NCBI RefSeq assembly: GCF_005887095.1
Contig: NZ_PNCI01000004.1
Coordinates: forward strand, 1-64,000
Origin: Pseudoalteromonas rubra
Lineage (GTDB): Bacteria > Pseudomonadota > Gammaproteobacteria > Enterobacterales > Alteromonadaceae
Direction: 5' to 3'
DNA: 64,000 bases
Shown here: positions 37,052 to 45,713 of the stretch, in pieces
Numbering within the stretch: the first letter of the stretch is position 1
How the letters are laid out: the number at the start of each line of letters is the position of its first letter
The notes under the pieces: generated by a model
What the model was told of the DNA's origin: nothing
The model's input: the letters and a program-made list of their open reading frames with translations, nothing else
The model's database searches: none
Translations under genes and position numbers: made by a program

Positions 37052-37968
37052 CGGGTGTTCGCCTCGTTGCAGTGCTGCGCAACAAACTCCCCCGCTTTAT
37101 CGCTGAATAAGCGGAAGTCCCTGATCCGTCCGGTGGTTTTACGCCATAACAAACCTATCTCACGGTAAGCATCAGGCTGCGGCGCGGTGGCGACCATAGG
37201 CTTGCCATCCAGAATACCAGCGTTCAGCGCCATCTGTGGCAAGAAAGTAACCCCGTTTTGATATTCCACCATGCTGAGCAAGGTGTGCAGGTTAGCGGCC
37301 TCGAAGGGATTAATACAGGCACTGCGGTTAAGGTGACAGGCACTGAGCGCATGATCTGTCATACAGTGTTCCCGCTCCAGCAAAAATACGCTTTGCTCCG
37401 GCAGCACATTAAAGTCATCCAGCTGCTCGGGTACCTGATACTCCTGATGGCGAACCAAGGAAAAATGATCCCGGGCAATCACCTGAGTGTGAAACTTTTC
37501 GGTTCTGTAGGGTAACGCCAGCATACCCATATCAATATGGCCCTGCTCCAGTTTATCGAGCAAACGATCACTGGTGTCCTCCACCAGTACCAGCTGAAGT
37601 TCAGGAAAAGCGTCTTTACAAAATCGGTATAAAGGCGCCGCAATAAAGCTGGCGATGGTAGGAATGATACCCAGCACCAATTTGCCCGATAAGGGGTGCT
37701 TAAAGCTCTTGGTCAGCTCTACCACGCTAATGGTATCGCCGATAATGCGTTTGGCACGCTCCACCACTTCTTCGCCCACATCTGTGAACATTAAACTGCG
37801 GTTTTCACGCTCTATCAGTTGGCATCCCAGCGTTTCTTCGAGGTTCTGAATGGCACTGCTCAGTGTTGACTGGCCAATAAAACAAGCTTCCGCAGCGCGG
37901 CCAAAATGCTGGTGCTGGTGCACCGCAATTAAATACTGTAACTGTTTAATGCTTGGTAAGTTATTCAC
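37045..37968 (-). CDS. oxyR: LysR-family hydrogen peroxide sensor OxyR
   Basis: This 307-residue regulator starts with GTG at 37968. The N-terminal winged helix-turn-helix (about residues 5-65) contains RAAEACFIGQSTLSSAIQNLEETLG. The effector domain has IPTIASFIAAPLYRF and the peroxide-sensing pair in EREHCMTDHALSAC, where the two Cys are nine residues apart, exactly as Cys199 and Cys208 of E. coli OxyR. GVTFLPQMAL follows as in OxyR. It should activate antioxidant genes when oxidised. No catalase or ahpC gene is adjacent; the phosphate transporter gene pit lies upstream on the same strand, 77 bases away. Confidence 0.88.
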   Translation of the reverse strand: MNNLPSIKQLQYLIAVHQHQHFGRAAEACFIGQSTLSSAIQNLEETLGCQLIERENRSLMFTDVGEEVVERAKRIIGDTISVVELTKSFKHPLSGKLVLGIIPTIASFIAAPLYRFCKDAFPELQLVLVEDTSDRLLDKLEQGHIDMGMLALPYRTEKFHTQVIARDHFSLVRHQEYQVPEQLDDFNVLPEQSVFLLEREHCMTDHALSACHLNRSACINPFEAANLHTLLSMVEYQNGVTFLPQMALNAGILDGKPMVATAPQPDAYREIGLLWRKTTGRIRDFRLFSDKAGEFVAQHCNEANTRK

Positions 37969-38045
37969 TTTTTATACCCACAAATAAAAAGACCCCAACA
38001 CCAAAGGCATTGAGATCTTTTCAAGCTAAAAGTCTGTCCTTTCTG

Positions 38046-39314
38046 TTAAACGCCGAATGCGCTTCTCAGAATGTAGAATATAACAATAGCAAGGGCAGCG
38101 CCAACTGGCAATGTGATCACCCATGAAACCACAATGTTTCTGATCACACCCATGTTCAGTGCAGCAATACCGCGGGCCATACCGACACCCAATACCGCAC
38201 CCACTAAGGTCTGTGTGGTTGAGATTGGCAAACCTGTACCTGATGCAATAACAACTGTAGACGCGGCTGCAAGCTCAGCAGCAAAGCCACGGCTTGGTGT
38301 CAGGTGAGTAATACCTTCACCGATAGTCTTGATTACTTTTTTACCCAGTACAGCCAGACCGACGACGATACCTAAACCACCCAGTGGCAAAATCCACCAC
38401 GCCAGCGCCGCTTTCTTGGCTATTTCACCATTGTGTTCAACAATGTTCACAACCGCAGCCAGAGGACCAATCGCGTTAGCCACGTCGTTCGAACCGTGTG
38501 CGAACGCCATACAACAGGCTGTCAGTACCATCAGAATCGCAAACACTTTCTCAACGTTATTGAAGTGCATTTGCTTATCCGCATTCGGGTCTATCTTCAG
38601 GCGGTTGATGGCCATTTTACCAATCAAGCCTACCAACACAGCAATACCAATAGCCAGCGCATACCCTTCAACAGTGCCCAGGTTAACACCAATGTGCTTC
38701 AGACCTTTTTTGATGGTTACCAAAGACATCACAAAACCTGCCAGACCCATGTATACCGGGACGAAGCGCTTGGCGTTTTCCAGTGGCTTGTCGGTGTCAA
38801 AGATCAGCTTTTGCGCACTCATAAAGATAAGGTATGCGATAAAGCCCGAAATCGCCGGGGTCACAATCCAGCTACCGACGATACCAGCAACCTTACCCCA
38901 TTGGATTGCTTCGCTGCCCACAGCAACTAAAGCAAAGCCTATGATGGCACCAATGATAGAGTGCGTAGTAGACACAGGCCAGCCAAGCATAGACGCCAAC
39001 AACAACCAGGTACCCGCGGCAAATAACGCCGAGATCATACCCAGCACCATCAGCTCCGGAATGTCCACAAATGGCGTAGCATCGATGATCCCTTTACGGA
39101 TCGTCGAGGTTACCTCACCACCGGCCAGGTAAGCACCGGCAAATTCAAAAATCATCGCGATGATGATCGCCTGTTTGATGGTCAGCGCTTTTGAGCCAAC
39201 CGATGTACCCATCGCATTGGCTACGTCGTTCGCGCCAATGCCATAGGCCATAAAGAAACCAACTGCGGCCGCAATTATAATCAATAGCGTGCCATAGGAT
39301 GCAATGATATCCAT
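38046..39314 (-). CDS. PiT-family inorganic phosphate transporter
   Basis: This 422-residue membrane protein has about ten hydrophobic segments. Both halves carry the PiT signature: GIGANDVANAMGTSVGSKALT at about residues 25-45 and AFAHGSNDVANAIGPLAAV at about 273-291. Related repeat motifs are GWPVSTTHSIIGAIIGFALV and GLPISTTQTLVGAVLGVG. It should import phosphate (usually a metal-phosphate complex) with protons or sodium ions at low affinity. It lies 50 bases after a DUF47 protein gene, its usual partner. The pair is separate from the pst operon and has no Pho box, so it is probably expressed constitutively. Confidence 0.93.
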   Translation of the reverse strand: MDIIASYGTLLIIIAAAVGFFMAYGIGANDVANAMGTSVGSKALTIKQAIIIAMIFEFAGAYLAGGEVTSTIRKGIIDATPFVDIPELMVLGMISALFAAGTWLLLASMLGWPVSTTHSIIGAIIGFALVAVGSEAIQWGKVAGIVGSWIVTPAISGFIAYLIFMSAQKLIFDTDKPLENAKRFVPVYMGLAGFVMSLVTIKKGLKHIGVNLGTVEGYALAIGIAVLVGLIGKMAINRLKIDPNADKQMHFNNVEKVFAILMVLTACCMAFAHGSNDVANAIGPLAAVVNIVEHNGEIAKKAALAWWILPLGGLGIVVGLAVLGKKVIKTIGEGITHLTPSRGFAAELAAASTVVIASGTGLPISTTQTLVGAVLGVGMARGIAALNMGVIRNIVVSWVITLPVGAALAIVIFYILRSAFGV

Positions 39315-39364
39315 TGTAAAACCTTTAATTCTTAACTAATTGTGTGAAGGCAGATGGTGTACGC

Positions 39365-40042
39365 TTAGCGCGCCAGCATCAGCTCCAGTCGTGAACCTAC
39401 GCGTTCTGCAATGTCAGCCAACTCACCGACCCATTCGATGATCTTGTATAAGAACATCACATCAATCGGGTTAAGTTCACTTTCAATGTTGCGTAAACCT
39501 CTACGAATACGGATCTGCATCTCATCGGTGTCTTCCTCGATGGCATCCAGTTCAACGAGCATTTTTTCGACCAGAGCAACTTCGCGACCACGGAAACCCG
39601 TTTCCAGTAGTTCGTCGAATTCGTTAATGGCTTCTGAGGCTTGTTTGGTCGCATCAACACAGCGTGTCAGATACGCCAAAAAGTCGGCTTGAATTGATTC
39701 AGGGATCTCCAGTTCACGACCAATTACGCGTCCCGCGATGTCTTTGGCTTTATTGGCGATCTTGTCTTGGTGGGTAATGAGTTCCAGTAAGTCGGTACGT
39801 TCTACCGGCATAAACAGACCACGTGGCAAGTGCAGGCGCACTTCACGCTTTAAAGTATCTGCTTCTCTTTCCAGGTTACGGATCTGCACACGAAGCGCAT
39901 CGGCCTCGGTCCACTCCCCTTTGAAGGCATGGTGAAAGAACGGGATCAAGGTTTCACTGGCTTGATGGACGATCTTAATGTGCTCTTCAATTGGCTTAAT
40001 AGGAGACTTTGCGAATACTCCTAAAAATGCATTACTAGGCAT
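39365..40042 (-). CDS. DUF47 (TIGR00153) PhoU-like phosphate transport regulator
   Basis: This 225-residue, mainly helical protein begins MPSNAFLGVFAKSPIKPIEEHIKIV, the conserved start of the TIGR00153/DUF47 family. LEREADTLKREVRLHLPRGLFMPVERTDLLELITHQDKIANKAKDIAG (split over about residues 52-100) contains the acidic metal-binding pattern (E-x-x-x-D and D-x-x-x-N/D) seen in PhoU-like proteins. It is thought to regulate PiT transporters. It is the first gene of a two-gene operon with pit and follows a good sigma70-type promoter. Confidence 0.92.
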   Translation of the reverse strand: MPSNAFLGVFAKSPIKPIEEHIKIVHQASETLIPFFHHAFKGEWTEADALRVQIRNLEREADTLKREVRLHLPRGLFMPVERTDLLELITHQDKIANKAKDIAGRVIGRELEIPESIQADFLAYLTRCVDATKQASEAINEFDELLETGFRGREVALVEKMLVELDAIEEDTDEMQIRIRRGLRNIESELNPIDVMFLYKIIEWVGELADIAERVGSRLELMLAR

Positions 40043-40084
40043 AACTGACCCTTAAATCATATTAATATGCATGTGCAGGGCGCA

Positions 40085-40112
40085 ATTTTACAGCATTAAG
40101 CCAGTTTGTGAA
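40085..40112 (-). promoter_or_regulatory. Sigma70 promoter of the DUF47-pit operon
   Basis: On the minus strand, TTCACA (plus 40112-40107) and TAAAAT (plus 40090-40085) are 16 bases apart, about 40 bases upstream of the DUF47 start. There is no Pho box next to it, in contrast to pstC. Confidence 0.6.
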
Positions 40113-40137
40113 CGCTTTTTCGTGTGAAGTTCTGATT

Positions 40138-40160
40138 AACGGTACCTAAAAGGCACCGTT
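40138..40160 (-). terminator. Possible terminator after phoU
   Basis: AACGGTGCC and GGTACCGTT on the minus strand pair over 9 positions with one mismatch and a 5-base loop. It begins 13 bases after the phoU stop. No T-run follows, so it is weak as an intrinsic terminator. Confidence 0.38.
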
Positions 40161-40172
40161 ATTTGTTACAGA

Positions 40173-40874
40173 TCACAGTGATTTTTCGATATCTTCCTGA
40201 GAAGTATGGCGAATATCTTTGCCATTTACGAAATAAATCACATATTCTGCAATATTCTGACAGCGGTCACCGATACGCTCCAGCGAGCGTACTGACCAGA
40301 TCAGGTCCATAATCTTAGGAATAGAGCGTGGGTCTTCCATCATATAGGTCATGATCTGACGCGTGAGTGCTTCATATTCACGGTCAACTTTGGCGTCTTC
40401 TTTATGTACCTCAAATGCCCGCTGGGCATCCATACGGGCAAACGCATCCAGTACGTCATGTAGCATCTGAGAAACCAGACGGCCCATATTTTCAACATTG
40501 ACCAGTAAGTCTTGCTGGTCTTTGGTGAAAGAATCCAGCGCTACTTTGGCAATGCGTTCCGCTTCATCACCAATACGCTCCAGATCGGCAATGGTTTTTG
40601 CAATGGCAACAACCAATCGCAAGTCACTGGCCGCCGGCTGACGCTTAGCAATAATGCGAGTGCATTCTTCGTCAATGCTCACTTCCATGGCATTAACCTG
40701 ATAGTCGTTCTCGCTGACTTTGCGGGCCTTGTTTTCATCACAATGACTCACCGCATCCAGTGCCAGGTTCAACTGTTGTTCAACCAGTCCGCCCATACTC
40801 AAGACATGGTTGCGAACGTTTTCCAGCTCTTCGTTAAAGCGGCCAGAGATATGCTTATTAATATTATGTTCCAT
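40173..40874 (-). CDS. phoU: Phosphate signalling protein PhoU
   Basis: This 233-residue protein consists of two three-helix bundles. Typical features are the start ISGRFNEELENVRNHVLSMGGLVEQQL, the metal-binding patterns around DEECTRIIAKRQPAASDLRLVVAIAKTIADLERIGDEAERIAK (about residues 51-93) and the repeat SVRSLERIGDRCQNIAEYVIYFV near the C-terminus. PhoU connects the Pst transporter to the histidine kinase PhoR and keeps the Pho regulon off when phosphate is plentiful. It is the last gene of the pst operon, after two hairpins that separate it from pstB. Confidence 0.96.
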   Translation of the reverse strand: MEHNINKHISGRFNEELENVRNHVLSMGGLVEQQLNLALDAVSHCDENKARKVSENDYQVNAMEVSIDEECTRIIAKRQPAASDLRLVVAIAKTIADLERIGDEAERIAKVALDSFTKDQQDLLVNVENMGRLVSQMLHDVLDAFARMDAQRAFEVHKEDAKVDREYEALTRQIMTYMMEDPRSIPKIMDLIWSVRSLERIGDRCQNIAEYVIYFVNGKDIRHTSQEDIEKSL

Positions 40875-40907
40875 AGTCAGTTCCTAATTTGTTTCAACAC
40901 AGCATAG

Positions 40908-40949
40908 GCGCCTCCTTGTGGAGGCGCTGGCTCAGCGCTTTTCTGAGCC
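40908..40949 (-). promoter_or_regulatory. Two adjacent hairpins in the pstB-phoU gap
   Basis: GCGCCTCC/GGAGGCGC (arms 40908-40915 and 40920-40927, 4-base loop) is directly followed by GGCTCAG/CTGAGCC (arms 40929-40935 and 40943-40949, 7-base loop). Both fill the 82-base gap between pstB and phoU. Neither has a clean T-run in the minus direction, so they probably adjust mRNA stability or attenuate phoU rather than end transcription. Confidence 0.55.
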
Positions 40950-40956
40950 TGATGAA

Positions 40957-41784
40957 TTAACCGTAACGACCGGTAATATAATCTTCGGTTTTCTTCTTAG
41001 TCGGTGTTGTAAACAGAGTATTAGTATCTGAATATTCGATCAGCTCACCCATGTACATAAAGGCTGTCTGATCGGATACCCGCGCCGCCTGCTGCATGTT
41101 GTGGGTTACGATCACCACGGTGTACTTTTCTTTCAGGTCGTTGATCAACTCTTCAATAACCAGGGTCGAGATAGGGTCCAGCGCCGAGGTTGGCTCATCC
41201 AGCAATAATACCTCTGGCTCAATCGCAATTGAACGTGCAATAACCAGACGCTGCTGCTGACCACCCGACAGACCAAACGCACTGTCGTGCAAGCGATCTT
41301 TTACTTCATCCCATAAAGCAGCACCGCGCAGCGAGCGCTCAACCACTTCATCCAGCTTACGTTTGTCTTTTACACCTTGTAAGCGTAGACCGTAAACCAC
41401 GTTCTCGTAAATAGACTTAGGGAATGGGTTTGGACGCTGGAATACCATACCAACATTACGACGCAACGCAGCGACATCGACGCTTTTATCATAAATGTTG
41501 GTACCGTTAAGATTAATCTCACCTTCAATACGACAGATATCTACCAGGTCGTTCATGCGGTTGATACAACGCAATAGCGTCGATTTACCACAACCAGACG
41601 GACCGATAAACGCTGTTACCTGACCACGCGGGATCAACATGTTGATATCGCTCAGAGCCTGCTTATCACCATAGTAAAGGTCAAGGTTTTTGATCTCTAA
41701 CGCGGTAAGTTCCGGGCTCAAGTTTTCCAGATCCAACTTCTTGCTGGTATCTGCATTATTTACCTGTGGCGCTACTGTAATCAT
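40957..41784 (-). CDS. pstB: Phosphate ABC transporter ATP-binding protein PstB
   Basis: This 275-residue ATPase has Walker A ([10 protein letters not shown], about residues 59-68), Q-loop VFQRPNPFP, the ABC signature LSGGQQQR (about 171-178), Walker [12 protein letters not shown] (about 191-201) and the switch His in [10 protein letters not shown]. The [17 protein letters not shown] stretch is characteristic of PstB. About 30 residues at the N-terminus precede the ABC core, slightly longer than the E. coli protein (257). It powers phosphate import through PstC and PstA and lies 29 bases after pstA. Confidence 0.97.
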   Translation of the reverse strand: MITVAPQVNNADTSKKLDLENLSPELTALEIKNLDLYYGDKQALSDINMLIPRGQVTAFIGPSGCGKSTLLRCINRMNDLVDICRIEGEINLNGTNIYDKSVDVAALRRNVGMVFQRPNPFPKSIYENVVYGLRLQGVKDKRKLDEVVERSLRGAALWDEVKDRLHDSAFGLSGGQQQRLVIARSIAIEPEVLLLDEPTSALDPISTLVIEELINDLKEKYTVVIVTHNMQQAARVSDQTAFMYMGELIEYSDTNTLFTTPTKKKTEDYITGRYG

Positions 41785-41813
41785 AAATTTTTACCTATTT
41801 AAATACTTTACTA

Positions 41814-43463
41814 TTAGTTCTCTAAAGCTCTGAACTTTTCACGTAGGTGGTTACGGATCCCAATTGCAGTGATGTTCAGTGCAATGATCACGGTCACCAG
41901 TAAGAAGGCGGTCGCATAAACCAAAGGACGTGCCGCTTCTACGTTCGGGCTTTGGAAGCCCACATCATAAATATGGAAACCCAGGTGCATAAACTTCCGA
42001 TCCAGGTGAATATACGGGAAGTTACCATCCAGCGGCAAGGTCGGTGCCATTTTCACTACACCCACCAGCATCAGCGGTGCTACCTCACCAGCAGCACGGG
42101 CAACCGCCAGAATGAGGCCGGTCATAATTGCCGGACTGGCCATTGGGATAATGATCCGCCATAAGGTCTCCGCTTTGGTCGCCCCCAGTGCCAGTGAACC
42201 ATGGCGCACTGTGCTTGGGATACGTGACAGGCCTTCTTCAGTCGAAACAATCACGACGGGCAGTGTCAGAATTGCCAGTGTCAGTGCTGACCAGATCACA
42301 CCAGGTGTACCAAATACCGGGCTTGGTGACGCTTCTGGGTAAAACAATGCATCGATAGAACCACCCAGCATATAGACGAAGAAACCTAAGCCGAATACGC
42401 CGTATACGATAGACGGAACACCTGCCAGGTTGATCACCGCGATACGGATCATCTTAGTCACGGCATTTTTAGCTGCATACTCGTGCAGGTAAATCGCAGC
42501 AACCACACCAAATGGCGTCACAATCACCGCCATCAGCATAACCATAAACACAGTACCAAAGATAGCCGGGAATACCCCGCCCTCGGTATTCGCTTCACGC
42601 GGGTCATCACTAATAAACTTGCCAATCTGCGACATATAATGGCCTACTTTTGCAAAGAAGCCCATGTCGTTCGGGAACCAAAAGTCTAAAACCTGGTATA
42701 AAGGCAAGGTCACTTCTTCACCACGCATGTCGCGCACAACCACTTCGTCGCGTTTGGCACCATTACGCAGTTCAAACAGCGTTTTCTCTAATACCTTATA
42801 TTCTTCGCGCAGGGCAGCACGCTGTGCTTCCAGATCAGCGATGATTTCAGGCGTCAGTTCATCATCCAGCTGATAAGCACGCTCTTTAAGACGCAAACGC
42901 TCCAGCTCATAGTTAATGTGACCAATCTCACCGTTTTGCAGGTCAAGTGCTTCGTCATTCAGCTCTACGGCACGCTCAACCATTTCTTCCAGTGCTTCTA
43001 CCGGGTTGTCTGTAACCACCTGGCCGTCGCGAATAACACGCTCAACATAACCATAAAAGTTACCATTTTTAGTCCGCTCAAAGACCGCTATTTGTGCCGG
43101 CTTAGACTGGCTCTGGATGTCGGTGGACAAGATCCAACGGAAGTCCAGCTCAACATACTCACGGTTACCCGTCTTAACCAGCAGACGTTCAATGTACTCG
43201 CCCGGATGGTTTGAAAAGTCCAGGCCCGTTGCCTCCAGTCGCGACTTGGGCACTAGCTCACGGTCGTAGATTTCACCAATCACGGTTTGCTTTTGCACAG
43301 AACCCTGCAGGTGCATTTCAACCACTTCAGAAGGCCAGAAAAAGCTCAGGCCCTTCCACGCTATCATTGCAAGCAGGCCCAGTACAGAGATCAAACTGAT
43401 GCTGACCGCACCGCCTGTCATCCAGATCCACGGAGATCCTGACTTAAACCACTGTCTTACCAT
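41814..43463 (-). CDS. pstA: Phosphate ABC transporter permease PstA, enlarged form
   Basis: At 549 residues this is nearly twice the E. coli PstA (296). After the first membrane helix (about residues 14-40) comes an extra region of about 230 residues, presumably periplasmic, containing a Glu/Arg-rich coiled coil (INYELERLRLKERAYQLDDEL to EYKVLEKTLFELRNG, about 185-240). The normal permease core follows from about 290: GVFPAIFGTVFMV, IYLHEYA, and the EAA-loop-like SLALGATKAETLWRIIIPMASPAIMTG. Together with the enlarged PstC it forms the membrane channel. Such forms are familiar from Alteromonadales and Vibrio relatives, but the role of the insert is not known to me. Confidence 0.93.
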   Translation of the reverse strand: MVRQWFKSGSPWIWMTGGAVSISLISVLGLLAMIAWKGLSFFWPSEVVEMHLQGSVQKQTVIGEIYDRELVPKSRLEATGLDFSNHPGEYIERLLVKTGNREYVELDFRWILSTDIQSQSKPAQIAVFERTKNGNFYGYVERVIRDGQVVTDNPVEALEEMVERAVELNDEALDLQNGEIGHINYELERLRLKERAYQLDDELTPEIIADLEAQRAALREEYKVLEKTLFELRNGAKRDEVVVRDMRGEEVTLPLYQVLDFWFPNDMGFFAKVGHYMSQIGKFISDDPREANTEGGVFPAIFGTVFMVMLMAVIVTPFGVVAAIYLHEYAAKNAVTKMIRIAVINLAGVPSIVYGVFGLGFFVYMLGGSIDALFYPEASPSPVFGTPGVIWSALTLAILTLPVVIVSTEEGLSRIPSTVRHGSLALGATKAETLWRIIIPMASPAIMTGLILAVARAAGEVAPLMLVGVVKMAPTLPLDGNFPYIHLDRKFMHLGFHIYDVGFQSPNVEAARPLVYATAFLLVTVIIALNITAIGIRNHLREKFRALEN

Positions 43464-43478
43464 GTCATCTCACTCCAG

Positions 43479-45713
43479 TTACATTGAGCTGTATTTTTCA
43501 CGTAGCTGCTGACGTACAAACTCAGCCATCGTGTTAAATACGAAAGTAAAAATAAACAATACAAAGGCCGCAAGGAACAGGATCCGGTAATGCGAGCTGC
43601 CCACTTCTGATTCTGGCATTTCTACCGCAATGTTCGCCGCCAAGGTACGCATACCCTGGAAGATACTCCAGTCCATAATCGGTGTATTACCCGTCGCCAT
43701 CAGTACAATCATGGTTTCACCCACGGCACGACCCAGGCCCATCATGACCGCCGAGAAGATACCCGGGCTGGCTGTCAGTAGCACAACACGCACCAGTGTT
43801 TGCCATTGCGTTGCACCCAATGCCAGCGACCCGTTTGACAGGTGTCTGGGTACACTGAATACTGCGTCTTCGGCAATCGAGAAAATCGTTGGAATAACCG
43901 CAAAGCCCATCGCAATACCCACGACCAAAGAGTTACGCTGGTCGAAAGTCAGGCCCAGTTCATTAGTCAGATACTGACGTACGTTACCACCGAACATCCA
44001 CCCTTCAATGACATCGCTCATGGCAAAAGACACCCAGCCAACCAGCAATACCACAGGGATCAGCAAGATTGAGTGCCAGCCATCCGGAACCAGATGACGA
44101 ATGGCTTTAGGTAGCTTGGTCCAGCCCAGTGCCGTGCCCAAAATAGCCAGAGGCAATAGTAACAGCAGCGCGACAATCGCGGGTAAGTGGCTTTCGATCA
44201 GCGGCGCTAACCACAGACCTGCCAGGAAACCCAAAATTACGGTAGGCAATGCTTCCATGATTTCAACCGTTGGCTTCACCACACGACGTAACTCGCTCGA
44301 CATAAAGTAAGCGGTGTAAATGGCCGCTGAAAGCGCAATCGGTACCGCAAACAGCATGGCATAGAAAGCGGCTTTAATCGTACCGAACGAAATCGGCACT
44401 AACGAGAATTTAGATTCAAAGTCATCACTGGCTGACGTTGACTGCCAAGTGTAAGCCGGCTCTGGATAGCCTTCATACCACACTTCCTGCCACAATGCCG
44501 ACCAGGTTACTTCCGGGTGCTCATTGTGGATCTCAAACACACTCACCTGATTGCCGGTTAGCAATAACGCTGCATTGGCACGCGGTGAAATCGCGAAGGC
44601 ATCAATGGCCTGATCTGCAACTTTACCGCGCCATAACTCGGCTTCGCTGGTGGTGTAGTACACGCCCAGCTCACCCTTTTCCGTGGTGGTGAAGAAAGTA
44701 CGACGATAGAACTCACTGTGCACTTTCATGTGTTTGCTCTTATCGCTATCGAAGGCACGAATTTTGGCAAACTCACGACCAGCGTCCGTGTTTACTTCAA
44801 ACCACTGTGATACTTCACCATTGTCATTGGCCAGCATCAGCGAGTTGGCACCGGCCAGCAGCGCCATACTGACCAGATTGGCATTTTCTTCGTTGGCCGC
44901 TAACAGCTGAAACTGTTTAACATCATCCGCAAAGCGGGTATCAAAAATATAAATCTGATTCGCAGAGCGCACAAAAGTACGGGTGGTATCCGGTGAAATC
45001 AGTAAGTCGTCAATGCGACCGTCGATTGGCAGCTCAGTGCGTGTTACCTGCCACTCCAGCTCACCGGTAAACATGTTCTCTTCGGCAGCAAACGACGCAA
45101 AGATCACCCGCTTGTCGGCAGTCAAAGCAACCACCGCCGTTTTATCTTCGTAATGGCTAAAGGCAAATTTTTTCAGTGCCTGTTGCTGCTCATCGACCAG
45201 CAACTGCTGACCTGCAAGTGGGTAACCCAGGCGAGGTTTCATTACACGCTGGTTACCCGGAAAGGTGACCACAAAGTTGGGCTTGAGGATCTGTACCTGG
45301 CCATTATCCAGGCCGTATGCATACTGGCCCAAAAATGGTGCACTTTTCGCAAAGCTGGTGATCTGGCCGTCCAGCTTGGTTTGCAAGGTGCTGACAAGCT
45401 CCCCTGCGCCATCGCCTTTCACCTGATAAAAATCAACCTGACCGGTATTATCCAGCAGGTACGCAATCTCTGTTTGCTCTTCCACACCCAAAGCGAAATA
45501 ACGCTTCTCGGCAGATAACGCGATATCAACCCGTTTTTCGACCTTAGCAGATTCGAAAATAGGCTGTACAACGTAAAGCAAATAGAAGAATATCAATAGC
45601 AAAGCGACCAATACCATTACCCCACCTGAGGTAATGCCAAACTGGGCAAAGCGGTCCTTAAAGAGACGGCTTCTATCCGTTTTAAAGGATGGTTTTTGCG
45701 GATTGGAAGTCAT
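43479..45713 (-). CDS. pstC: Phosphate ABC transporter permease PstC, enlarged form
   Basis: At 744 residues this is far longer than E. coli PstC (319). It starts at the ATG at 45713 (AAAGGG 7 bases upstream); a TTG just before is not needed. A membrane helix (about residues 25-52) is followed by about 370 residues of presumably periplasmic sequence rich in beta-strand-like segments and repeated 'VxIFDTR', 'VSVFEIH', 'GELGVYYT' patterns. That suggests a beta-propeller-like domain. The permease core starts near 430 (SLVPISFGTIKAAFYAML) and contains the EAA-type loop SLALGATQWQTLVRVVLLTASPGI. It is the first gene of pstC-pstA-pstB-phoU and is preceded by a Pho box. No pstS is present. Confidence 0.93.
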   Translation of the reverse strand: MTSNPQKPSFKTDRSRLFKDRFAQFGITSGGVMVLVALLLIFFYLLYVVQPIFESAKVEKRVDIALSAEKRYFALGVEEQTEIAYLLDNTGQVDFYQVKGDGAGELVSTLQTKLDGQITSFAKSAPFLGQYAYGLDNGQVQILKPNFVVTFPGNQRVMKPRLGYPLAGQQLLVDEQQQALKKFAFSHYEDKTAVVALTADKRVIFASFAAEENMFTGELEWQVTRTELPIDGRIDDLLISPDTTRTFVRSANQIYIFDTRFADDVKQFQLLAANEENANLVSMALLAGANSLMLANDNGEVSQWFEVNTDAGREFAKIRAFDSDKSKHMKVHSEFYRRTFFTTTEKGELGVYYTTSEAELWRGKVADQAIDAFAISPRANAALLLTGNQVSVFEIHNEHPEVTWSALWQEVWYEGYPEPAYTWQSTSASDDFESKFSLVPISFGTIKAAFYAMLFAVPIALSAAIYTAYFMSSELRRVVKPTVEIMEALPTVILGFLAGLWLAPLIESHLPAIVALLLLLPLAILGTALGWTKLPKAIRHLVPDGWHSILLIPVVLLVGWVSFAMSDVIEGWMFGGNVRQYLTNELGLTFDQRNSLVVGIAMGFAVIPTIFSIAEDAVFSVPRHLSNGSLALGATQWQTLVRVVLLTASPGIFSAVMMGLGRAVGETMIVLMATGNTPIMDWSIFQGMRTLAANIAVEMPESEVGSSHYRILFLAAFVLFIFTFVFNTMAEFVRQQLREKYSSM

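Noticed and set aside
38329..39132. 267-codon open frame antisense to the phosphate transporter pit
   Set aside because: It lies entirely within pit, which has complete PiT motifs. The translation is low-complexity (Pro/Thr/Ala/Ile-rich) without recognisable domains, as expected for a reverse-strand shadow.
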